Below, piece by piece: positions 1-6,350 of a DNA stretch of 12,374 nucleotides. The DNA is from an uncultured Prevotella sp. Its GTDB lineage: Bacteria; Bacteroidota; Bacteroidia; Bacteroidales; Bacteroidaceae. The position numbers and the translations under genes were made by a program. How positions within the stretch are numbered: position 1 is the stretch's first letter; every line of letters begins with the position of its first letter. The notes under the pieces were generated by a model. That model was not told the DNA's origin and searched no databases. It saw only the letters and a program-made list of their open reading frames with translations. Where the stretch lies: the NCBI GenBank assembly GCA_900314365.1, contig OMVH01000263.1, positions 1-12,374 of the forward strand, in the 5' to 3' direction.

Positions 1-776
1 GTCGACACCGTCACGTCGGTATTATAGGAGAAGGTAGGCTTCTGACCGGCGCGACCCTTCTTCGTGGTGATGATGATGACGCCGTTGGAGGCACGAGAAC
101 CGTAGATGGCCGTTGCCGATGCATCCTTCAGCACCGTGAAGCTTTCAATGTCGTTCGGGTTGATCATAGCCAGGATGTTACTCATACCCGTGGCTGTGTT
201 GTTGTCGATAGGCAGACCATCAATGACGTAAAGAGGGTCGTTGCTGGCCGAGAGAGAGGCACCACCGCGGATGCGAATCTGTGCGCCGGCACCAGGAGTA
301 CCGCCGGCTGTCTGCACGTCGACACCAGCAACCTTTCCGACAAGCATATCGGAGGCGTTGTTGGTGATACCCTTCGAGAGGTCGTCGGGTTTCATGGCCG
401 TGACAGAACCCGTGAGGTCATTCTTCTTGGCATGACCGTAACCGATGACCACCACCTGGTCGAGTGTCTTGGTGTCATCCTGCATGGTGATGACCATGTT
501 TGCACTGGCATTAGCCGTTGCATTGGCATAACCGATGTAAGACACTGTGATGGGCGTGCCGGGAGCCGCCGTCAAGGTGAAGTTGCCGTCGACATCAGTC
601 ACAGCAGCGTTCTTACCGCCAACATTGACGGTCGCTCCAATGACGGGTTCGCCGGTAGCATCCTTTACATGGCCGTTGACAGTGATTTGCTGTGCAAAGG
701 CACTTGCAGTGAGTAGAAGGCCGCAAAGCAGCGCTCCTAACCTCAGAGGCAATTTTACTTTTACCTGCTTCATCAT
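1..776 (-). CDS. susC: SusC-like TonB-dependent outer-membrane receptor, N-terminal part (truncated by window edge)
   Basis: Outer-membrane transporter of the SusC/RagA family, which imports oligosaccharides into the periplasm using TonB energy, normally paired with a SusD lipoprotein. 258 codons are visible. The tandem ATGs at 774-776 and 771-773 give MMKQVKVK, followed by a signal peptide ending near ASAFA-QQ (residue 28/29). Residues about 31-100 form the CarboxypepD_reg-like beta domain (VNGHVKDATGEPVIGATV, later VTDVDGNFTL). A QVVVIGYG segment at residues 107-114 is the usual TonB-box-like stretch. The plug domain then starts, with VGKVAGVDV, IRIRGGASL, DPLYVIDGLPID and the hallmark VLKDASATAIYGSRASNGVIIITTKKG. 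The barrel, and presumably susD, lie beyond the left edge. The gene is divergent from the lacI-type gene. The family is certain; substrate (starch or malto-oligosaccharide) is inferred from the neighbours. Confidence 0.95.
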   Translation of the reverse strand, partial: MMKQVKVKLPLRLGALLCGLLLTASAFAQQITVNGHVKDATGEPVIGATVNVGGKNAAVTDVDGNFTLTAAPGTPITVSYIGYANATANASANMVITMQDDTKTLDQVVVIGYGHAKKNDLTGSVTAMKPDDLSKGITNNASDMLVGKVAGVDVQTAGGTPGAGAQIRIRGGASLSASNDPLYVIDGLPIDNNTATGMSNILAMINPNDIESFTVLKDASATAIYGSRASNGVIIITTKKGRAGQKPTFSYNTDVTVS

Positions 777-778
777 TT

Positions 779-790
779 TAGTTTTTTAGT
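779..790 (-). promoter_or_regulatory. A-rich translation leader of susC
   Basis: On the minus strand the 12-mer ACTAAAAAACTA ends three bases before the susC ATG. No Shine-Dalgarno sequence is visible, as is common in Bacteroidota, where A-rich leaders help initiation. The same 12-mer occurs before the MFS transporter gene at 2259-2270. Confidence 0.4.
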
Positions 791-925
791 TATTTAATGA
801 TTACTCTATATTGATTACTGCTCTTTAGCGATTAGGCACTACCCTTGTTATCTGCTGATTTTAAGCGTCTTCTGTCTTTAGTGCTACGTCAGTACGTTAG
901 GTAGGCTTCATTGATTCAAGCGCTG

Positions 926-933
926 CAAAGTTA
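926..933 (-). promoter_or_regulatory. Predicted -7 box (TAACTTTG) for susC
   Basis: The minus strand reads TAACTTTG, an exact match to the Bacteroidales -7 consensus TAnnTTTG. I see no good TTTG at the expected -33 spacing, so the promoter may rely on an activator. The implied transcription start is near 920, giving a susC leader of about 145 nt. Confidence 0.55.
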
Positions 934-970
934 CATTAATGAACACCCGTCTTGACATAAATTTCGTTTA

Positions 971-980
971 AAAACGTTAT
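971..980. promoter_or_regulatory. Degenerate second LacI-type half operator
   Basis: AAAACGTTAT shares the AAACGTT core with the perfect palindrome at 990-1001. Its centre (975.5) is 20 bp from that of the palindrome (995.5), about two helical turns. It is only a partial match and could be chance in AT-rich DNA. Confidence 0.25.
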
Positions 981-989
981 CTAAGCAGT

Positions 990-1001
990 GCAAACGTTTG
1001 C
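990..1001. promoter_or_regulatory. LacI-family operator (perfect 12-bp palindrome)
   Basis: GCAAACGTTTGC is a perfect palindrome with a central CpG, the classic shape of PurR/CcpA/LacI-family operators in which the hinge-helix leucine pair inserts at the central CpG. It lies beside a LacI-family gene. It is about 56 bp from each of the two divergent -7 boxes, a position more consistent with activation or looping than with blocking polymerase directly. Confidence 0.7.
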
Positions 1002-1056
1002 GTGTGATGCAGACAAAAAAGAGACGCTTTGCCTTCGTCGAAGCGGGATGTTTGCA

Positions 1057-1064
1057 TAACTTTG
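1057..1064 (+). promoter_or_regulatory. Predicted -7 box (TAACTTTG) for the lacI-type gene
   Basis: Exact match to the Bacteroidales TAnnTTTG -7 consensus. A weak -33 candidate, TTCG at 1034-1037, lies 19 nt upstream. Transcription would start near 1070, which leaves the GTG at 1091 as the first in-frame start and excludes the longer upstream reading-frame starts. Confidence 0.6.
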
Positions 1065-1090
1065 CACGCGTAGAAAAGACCAGACCTCAA

Positions 1091-2116
1091 GTGAAAGAAC
1101 CTGAACCAATCACAATGAAGGATATAGCAAGGGAGCTCGGAGTATCCGTTGCCACTGTGTCGCGTGCCCTCAGCGACAGTCCTAAAATCAGCAAACCCCG
1201 GAGGCTTGCCATCCAAGCTTTCGCTAGGGAACATAACTTTGTACCCAATGTCATTGCCGAGACTTTGCGTGCATCGCGCGTAAGGCCTTCGAAGATTATC
1301 GGCGTCATAGTACCCCAAATCCCGCATTACTATTTCTCGACCATACTTAGTGGTATTGAAGAGGAGGCCTACGTGAGAGGCTATTCCATCATGTTGGCGC
1401 AGAGCAACGAGCGATTCGACCGTGAAGAGCAGATATGCCAGCGTTTCTATGAGAATAAGGTGTGTGGCATCATTGTCTCGCAAGCCAAGGATACTCAGAA
1501 ATACGACCATTTCAAGAAGCTCATGGACAGTGGAGTTCCCCTGGTGTTCTATGACCGCATCTGCACCGGTGTTGACTGCAGCCGAGTAGTTGTCGATGAC
1601 TATATGGGAGCCTTCACGGCGGTCACTCATCTTATCAATACGGGTTGCAGGCGTATTGCCTACTACAGTTCTCCCATGAACCTCGAAATTTCGAAGAACC
1701 GCTATAATGGCTATCGTGATGCCCTGCTCAAGCGTGGCATCGAGCCTGAAGAACGTTTCGTCAAGATATGTGACAACCGGGCTGACGCCGAGGCCATCAC
1801 TCCCGATCTGCTTTCTCAGGAGGAGGTGCCCGATGCTTTCTTCGCTGTCAACGACGATACAGCCATCGGCATTCTCTATACGGCCAAACGGATGGGCTAC
1901 CGTATTCCGGAGGACCTGAGCATCTGCGGCTTTACCAATGGTGTGAGGGCTACTGCCTGCGACCCGATGCTCACTACAGTGGAGCAGCGGGGCATCCTTG
2001 TGGGTGAGGAGGCGGCTAATATCCTCATTGGACAGGTGGAAGGCTCTCTGCCTCGTGACAAGGTGGAGCGACGCGTAGTGCGCACAAGGCTGGTCATCCG
2101 AGGGACAACGCGCTGA
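1091..2116 (+). CDS. LacI-family transcriptional regulator
   Basis: DNA-binding regulator, 341 residues from the GTG start at 1091, the normal length for the family. Residues 9-28 (MKDIARELGVSVATVSRALS) are the helix-turn-helix, and residues 49-60 (NFVPNVIAETLR) are the hinge helix. A periplasmic-binding-protein-like effector domain follows, with IIGVIVPQIPHYYFSTILSGIEEEA, VVVDDYMGAFTAVTHLI, AFFAVNDDTAIGIL and the C-terminal TTVEQRGILVGEEAANILI. GTG 1091 was chosen because the product then begins MKEPEPITMKDIA, as in relatives, and because the -7 box at 1057-1064 lies downstream of the in-frame TTG (998) and ATG (1007). ATG 1115 is an alternative. It likely binds the palindrome at 990-1001 and controls susC and the downstream operon. 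The effector sugar is unknown; a maltose derivative is plausible. Confidence 0.93.
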   Translation: MKEPEPITMKDIARELGVSVATVSRALSDSPKISKPRRLAIQAFAREHNFVPNVIAETLRASRVRPSKIIGVIVPQIPHYYFSTILSGIEEEAYVRGYSIMLAQSNERFDREEQICQRFYENKVCGIIVSQAKDTQKYDHFKKLMDSGVPLVFYDRICTGVDCSRVVVDDYMGAFTAVTHLINTGCRRIAYYSSPMNLEISKNRYNGYRDALLKRGIEPEERFVKICDNRADAEAITPDLLSQEEVPDAFFAVNDDTAIGILYTAKRMGYRIPEDLSICGFTNGVRATACDPMLTTVEQRGILVGEEAANILIGQVEGSLPRDKVERRVVRTRLVIRGTTR

Positions 2117-2278
2117 GGAAACTCCTTCCGCTGTGTTCTTTCTGAGGATTGTAGAAGGCAGAATGCCTTTTCAAAGTCTCCGGGAGGGTAATATGCATCG
2201 GGTGCTATGCGTGAACGCTACGGAGCCCCACGCTGCCAAATGATTTAAGAAGAATATGACTAAAAAACTATAGCAATT
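2117..2278 (+). promoter_or_regulatory. Gap between lacI-type gene and MFS gene
   Basis: This 162-base gap has no gene, no TAnnTTTG box on the plus strand and no obvious copy of the 12-bp operator. It contains a hairpin at 2153-2171, a short GCGT-GA-ACGC inverted repeat at 2209-2218, and the A-rich leader ACTAAAAAACTA at 2259-2270 just before the ATG at 2279. The operon may therefore be read from the lacI promoter, or from a promoter I do not recognise. Confidence 0.35.
2153..2171 (+). terminator. Weak hairpin, possible attenuator or partial terminator
   Basis: Bases 2153-2160 pair with 2164-2171 (8 pairs including one G-U) around a GAA loop. The 3' arm ends in four T's. The stem is short and the T tract lies mostly within it, so full intrinsic termination is doubtful. 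Confidence 0.25.
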
Positions 2279-3616
2279 ATGAAACAGAAACCTGATTTGA
2301 GCTTTTGGCAACTGTGGAACCTTAGTTTTGGGTTCTTCGGTGTCCAGATTGCCTACGCGCTGCAGAGTGGAAACGTCTCGCGCATCTTCTCAACAATGGG
2401 AGCCGACCCCAAGAGCCTTGGATGGTTCTGGATTCTCCCTCCTCTCATGGGAATGATTGTACAGCCCATTGTCGGTGTGGTGAGCGACCGTACTTGGTGT
2501 CGCTTCGGCCGTCGCGTACCTTATCTTATAGCTGGTGCTTTGTTGGCAGTCATTGTCATGGTGCTGCTGCCCAATGCCGGTTCGTTAAGCGATGTGTTCT
2601 GGGTGGCAATGGCTTTAGGTGCCATCATCCTGATGTTTCTTGATACGAGTCTGAATATGGCTATGCAACCTTTCAAGATGATGGTGGGTGACATTGTGAA
2701 CGAGAAGCAGAAAGGCACCGCCTATGCCATTCAGAGTCTGTTGTGCAACAGCGGTCAGGTGGTGGGATTTGCACTGCCATTCCTCATGTCGTACATCGGT
2801 TTCAGTACCGATGCCACGCATGGTGTGCCTTTTTCTTTGAAAATGGCGTTCTACATCGGTGCAGCCATCCTGATAGCTTGTGTGATCTACACTTGCCTAA
2901 AAGTCAAGGAGATGCCTCCGAAAGAGTATGCTGAATACCATGGTATCACGGAGGCGCAAGAGAACGAGAAGGTGAGTATGGTGCAACTTCTCAAACGCGC
3001 TCCTTCCAATTACTGGCGGGTAGCCTTGGTACAATTTTTCTGTTGGGCTTCGTTCCAGTACATGTGGATTCATTCTACCGGAGCCATAGCCAGTCTTGTC
3101 TGGGGCACTACTGACAGCCATTCGATTCCTTACCAGGAGGCTGGTGACTGGACGGGTATCGTTTTTGCTGTGCAGGCCGTTGTGAGCGTTCTGTGGGCAA
3201 TGGTCCTGCCTGAGCTTGAAAAGAAGGCCGGGCTGAAAGGAGCTTATGCCATCAGCCTGCTTATCGGAGCCATTGGCTTTGCCATGATTCCATTTATACA
3301 TGACCAGTATTTGCTCTTCTTGCCCTATGCTCTGACCGGCTGCACGTGGGCTGCCATGCTTGCCTTACCTTTTACTATAGTCACAAACGCTCTCGAAGGA
3401 ATGCCCCACATGGGTACCTATCTGGGTCTCTTCAACTGTGCCATTTGTCTGCCGCAAATCATCGCCGGGCTACTCAATGCCGGTGTGGTATGGTTGGTAG
3501 GCTCGCAGCCCCACATGCTCCTCGTGAGCAGTCTGTGCCTGCTGGCTGGAGTATTCTCCGTAAAGGTGATTGACGACAGGAAAAGCAAACCAGCCTCAAT
3601 GAAGGCTAACGAATAA
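2279..3616 (+). CDS. MFS sugar transporter (SLC45/GPH-like, probable maltose or malto-oligosaccharide importer)
   Basis: Inner-membrane transporter of 445 residues with about 12 hydrophobic segments. After the first two segments, D70-R-T-W-C-R-F-G-R-R-V-P-Y82 is the cytoplasmic-loop signature of the SLC45/sucrose-transporter branch of the major facilitator superfamily. NMAMQPFKMMVGDIV at about 126-140 corresponds to the second conserved segment of that branch. The C-terminal tail is short and charged. It leads a tight five-gene set, 13 bases before the GH77 gene, so it probably delivers maltose or short maltodextrins made in the periplasm to that cytoplasmic enzyme. No Shine-Dalgarno sequence is seen; the start is preceded by an A-rich leader. 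Family assignment is strong; substrate and proton coupling are inferred. Confidence 0.92.
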   Translation: MKQKPDLSFWQLWNLSFGFFGVQIAYALQSGNVSRIFSTMGADPKSLGWFWILPPLMGMIVQPIVGVVSDRTWCRFGRRVPYLIAGALLAVIVMVLLPNAGSLSDVFWVAMALGAIILMFLDTSLNMAMQPFKMMVGDIVNEKQKGTAYAIQSLLCNSGQVVGFALPFLMSYIGFSTDATHGVPFSLKMAFYIGAAILIACVIYTCLKVKEMPPKEYAEYHGITEAQENEKVSMVQLLKRAPSNYWRVALVQFFCWASFQYMWIHSTGAIASLVWGTTDSHSIPYQEAGDWTGIVFAVQAVVSVLWAMVLPELEKKAGLKGAYAISLLIGAIGFAMIPFIHDQYLLFLPYALTGCTWAAMLALPFTIVTNALEGMPHMGTYLGLFNCAICLPQIIAGLLNAGVVWLVGSQPHMLLVSSLCLLAGVFSVKVIDDRKSKPASMKANE

Positions 3617-3629
3617 ACATCATAATGAT

Positions 3630-6326
3630 ATGAAGATATATTTCAATTTGGAGTACCGCGCTGCCGAAGGTGAGCGTCTCGTACTCAATTTCGTGGGTAA
3701 AGGGCTCAGGGGTGAGTCCTTCATGAACCACGGCGACATGAAAACGACGGATCGTATTCATTGGACGCTTACGGTGGAGACCGAAGTTTATGAGTCTCCT
3801 ATTACTATCGCTTACTTCTATTCTGTATATAAGGCAATGTCTCCTGTAAGGCACGAATGGACGAACAAACCCCATTCGCTCTGTCTAAGCTTTGCCAAGG
3901 CTAAAGACATAACGGTCTATGATCACTGGATTGACCTTCCTGAAGACTCTGTGCTTTACAGTAGTGCCTTTGCAGACTGTCTCCATGCAAGAAAGACTGT
4001 CAATATAAAGCCGACAAGCTTTAACACTACAGTGCGTCTGAAGGTGCGTGCGCCTCAGTTGCGCAGTGTGGAGCGTTTGGCCATAGTAGGTGAGATTCCT
4101 TCCTTGGGAGAGTGGAATGCCCTGAGAGCTGTTGACATGCAGGAACTCACAGAGAATGAGTGGACGGTTGACTTCGACGCGAAGCCTTTCATGGGGCGCA
4201 CGGTGGAGTTCAAGTTTGCAGCTCTCGATGCCAAGAAGGATGTCACGCCTTTATGGGAGGATGGTATGAACCGCAAGATACAGGTACCCCAGCTCCCTGA
4301 CGGCGGGGTTGTAGTGTATGAACTCTCCGAAGCTCATTTTCCCATCTATCCGCCACGGCTTGCCGGAACTTTGGTGCCCGTGTTCTCACTCCGGACTAAA
4401 GAGTCTTACGGTGTGGGCGATTTCGGCGACCTGCGGCAGATGATAGATTTTGTGGCCTCCACGGGCCAGCATGTGCTCCAAGTGTTGCCTATCAACGACA
4501 CCACTTCTACACATACTTGGTGGGACTCTTATCCCTACTCGTGCATCAGTGTGTTTGCTTTGCATCCCCAATATTGTGATTTGAGGCAGCTTCCACCTTT
4601 GAAGGATAAAGAGCAAGAGCTGAAGTTCCGTGAAGAAGGGCGCAGACTCAATGCTCTGCCTCAGATTGATTATGAGGCCGTTAACAAGCTCAAGGACAGC
4701 TATCTCAAAGCCGTTTATGCGCAGGAGGGTAAGCAGGTGCTCTCGGAGCGTGGGTTCAAAGAGTTCTTCGAGGCCGAGGCCTCCTGGCTCGTGCCCTATG
4801 CACAATTCTGCCATCTCCGCGACCTCTATGGAACGGCTGATTATGCGCAGTGGCCCGACCACAGACAGTGGAACGAGGCCGACCGCAAGGCGCTCTCTAC
4901 ACCGCGCAACAAGGAGTTCTCGAAAGTGGCCTTCTATTACTATGTTCAGTTCGTGCTGAGCTCGCAAATGAAGTCCGTCCACGATTACGCCCGCTCAAAG
5001 AGCGTCATCCTCAAAGGAGATATTCCTATTGGTGTGGCCCGGTACGGTTGCGATGTATGGGCCGAGCCCCGCTACTTCCATCTCGACGGTCAGGCCGGAG
5101 CACCACCTGATGCGTTCTCTGCCAAAGGCCAGAACTGGGGATTCCCCACCTATAATTGGGATGCAATGCTGGCCGACGGCTGCAAATGGTGGAGGAACCG
5201 TCTGAGCTGCATGTCGAAATATTTCGATGCTTACCGCATTGACCATGTGCTCGGTTTCTTCCGTATTTGGGAGATTCCTACAACTTGTGTCTCTGGACTT
5301 CTCGGACAGTTCTCGCCCGCCTTGCCTCTCACGCGTGAAGAGATAGAGTCCTTTGGACTGCATTTCCAGGAAGAACTCTTCACAAAGCCTTTTATTGCTG
5401 ACTGGGTGATAGACCGCATCTTCCATGAGTATGCCGACGAGGTGAAAGCTAACTACCTTATTCATGAGCACGACGACATCTGGAGCTTGAAGCCTGAGTT
5501 CGACACAGAGTGCAAGGTGATGAAGGCCTTTAAGGGCAAGGAGTCGGTGAAGGACATCACGCTGCGTGACGGTATATGCGCCCTGGTTGACAATGTGCTC
5601 TTTGTGCGTGACAAGAAGGATGCCAATAAGTTCCATCCGCGCATCTCTGCTCAGCTCGACTTTATGTACGAGGCTCTGTGCGATTCCGACAAGGCTGCCT
5701 TCAACCGTCTTTATGATGATTATTATTACAGGCGCAATAACTCTTTCTGGTATGATCAGGCTATGCGCAAATTGCCGCTTCTGACGCAGGCCACCAATAT
5801 GCTTGTCTGTGCTGAGGATCTTGGAATGGTACCCGACTGCGTGCCTGGAGCTATGGCCAACCTTCACATCCTGAGTCTTGAGATTCAGTCGATGCCTAAG
5901 GACTCAAGTGTTAAGTTCGGACATCTTTCCCGCAATCCTTACCGCAGTGTGGCCACCATCAGTACCCACGACATGCCCACACTCCGTCAGTGGTGGGACG
6001 AAGACTGGAACCGTACCCAGGAGTACTACAACACCATGCTCTATCGGGGTGGGGCTGCCCCGCATCCATTGCCAGGCTGGCTGGCCAGCGACATCGTTTC
6101 ACGCCATCTCACTTCACCTTCTATGCTCTGCATTCTGAGTATCCAGGACTGGATGTCCATTAATGAGCGGCTGAGGCTGAAAGATGAGAACGCAGAGCGA
6201 ATCAACGTGCCTGCTGAAGCCCACCACTACTGGCGCTACCGTATGCACGTGAATATCGAGGATCTGTCTCGCAATGATGATTTCTGTGAAAGCATAAGGG
6301 AACTTGTCGTGGAGTCCGGTCGATGA
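3630..6326 (+). CDS. malQ: 4-alpha-glucanotransferase, GH77, with tandem CBM20-type domains (DPE2-like)
   Basis: Transfers glucan or glucosyl units between alpha-1,4-glucans, recycling maltose and malto-oligosaccharides. The protein has 898 residues and no signal peptide, so it is cytoplasmic. Residues 1 to about 115 form a divergent CBM20-like domain ending in YSSAFADCL. Residues about 133-235 are a clear CBM20 (VGEIPSLGEWNA, W162; LWEDGMNRKI). The GH77 catalytic domain runs from about 245. Catalytic residues by motif are nucleophile D538 (YRIDHVLGF), acid/base E729 (CAEDLG) and transition-state stabiliser D781 (STHDMPT). The C-terminus has the typical ERINVPAEAHHYWRYRMH. D538 and E729 are 191 residues apart, against about 48 in E. 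coli MalQ, so a large insertion is present, as in plant DPE2. It starts 13 bases after the transporter stop. The enzyme class is certain; preference for maltose is inferred from architecture. Confidence 0.95.
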   Translation: MKIYFNLEYRAAEGERLVLNFVGKGLRGESFMNHGDMKTTDRIHWTLTVETEVYESPITIAYFYSVYKAMSPVRHEWTNKPHSLCLSFAKAKDITVYDHWIDLPEDSVLYSSAFADCLHARKTVNIKPTSFNTTVRLKVRAPQLRSVERLAIVGEIPSLGEWNALRAVDMQELTENEWTVDFDAKPFMGRTVEFKFAALDAKKDVTPLWEDGMNRKIQVPQLPDGGVVVYELSEAHFPIYPPRLAGTLVPVFSLRTKESYGVGDFGDLRQMIDFVASTGQHVLQVLPINDTTSTHTWWDSYPYSCISVFALHPQYCDLRQLPPLKDKEQELKFREEGRRLNALPQIDYEAVNKLKDSYLKAVYAQEGKQVLSERGFKEFFEAEASWLVPYAQFCHLRDLYGTADYAQWPDHRQWNEADRKALSTPRNKEFSKVAFYYYVQFVLSSQMKSVHDYARSKSVILKGDIPIGVARYGCDVWAEPRYFHLDGQAGAPPDAFSAKGQNWGFPTYNWDAMLADGCKWWRNRLSCMSKYFDAYRIDHVLGFFRIWEIPTTCVSGLLGQFSPALPLTREEIESFGLHFQEELFTKPFIADWVIDRIFHEYADEVKANYLIHEHDDIWSLKPEFDTECKVMKAFKGKESVKDITLRDGICALVDNVLFVRDKKDANKFHPRISAQLDFMYEALCDSDKAAFNRLYDDYYYRRNNSFWYDQAMRKLPLLTQATNMLVCAEDLGMVPDCVPGAMANLHILSLEIQSMPKDSSVKFGHLSRNPYRSVATISTHDMPTLRQWWDEDWNRTQEYYNTMLYRGGAAPHPLPGWLASDIVSRHLTSPSMLCILSIQDWMSINERLRLKDENAERINVPAEAHHYWRYRMHVNIEDLSRNDDFCESIRELVVESGR

Positions 6327-6350
6327 TGCTAATCTAACTTGTTTATAGGT

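Larger units (their letters stand above)
777..1090. promoter_or_regulatory. Divergent susC / lacI control region
   Basis: This 314-bp gap contains no supported gene. It holds the A-rich susC leader (about 777-920), a minus-strand TAACTTTG box at 926-933, a perfect palindrome at 990-1001 with a weaker copy at 971-980, and a plus-strand TAACTTTG box at 1057-1064. Both boxes continue as TAACTTTGCA, so they form a 10-nt inverted repeat around the palindrome. An imperfect hairpin (six pairs with one bulged base) lies at 884-900 within the susC leader. The layout suggests coordinated control of both directions by the LacI-family protein encoded next door. Confidence 0.7.

Noticed and set aside
241..789. 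Plus-strand reading frames across the susC region
   Set aside because: The minus strand carries an uninterrupted SusC signal peptide, CarboxypepD_reg-like domain and plug domain; the plus-strand products are shadows.
818..884. Imperfect repeat CTGCTCTTTAG / CTGTCTTTAG in the susC leader
   Set aside because: The two copies differ by an indel and are too short to separate from chance.
965..976. Inverted repeat CGTTT-AA-AAACG
   Set aside because: It overlaps the weaker operator-like site, and its short AT-rich arms are easily explained by composition.
998..1090. Upstream extension of the LacI-type protein (TTG 998 or ATG 1007)
   Set aside because: It would begin inside or next to the operator and before the predicted -7 box, and it adds residues not typical of the family.
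977..1630. 217-residue minus-strand reading frame over the lacI-type gene
   Set aside because: It is antisense to a clear LacI-family gene, has no recognisable domain and spans the operator and promoter.
2209..2218. GCGT-GA-ACGC inverted repeat upstream of the transporter gene as a LacI operator
   Set aside because: It shares too little with the perfect site at 990-1001 and lacks the central CpG.
4995..5867. 290-residue minus-strand reading frame over the GH77 gene
   Set aside because: It overlaps the conserved catalytic domain on the other strand and has no start context or domain.
6339..6350. TTG start for SusB
   Set aside because: It adds four residues before a standard signal peptide starting at ATG 6351.
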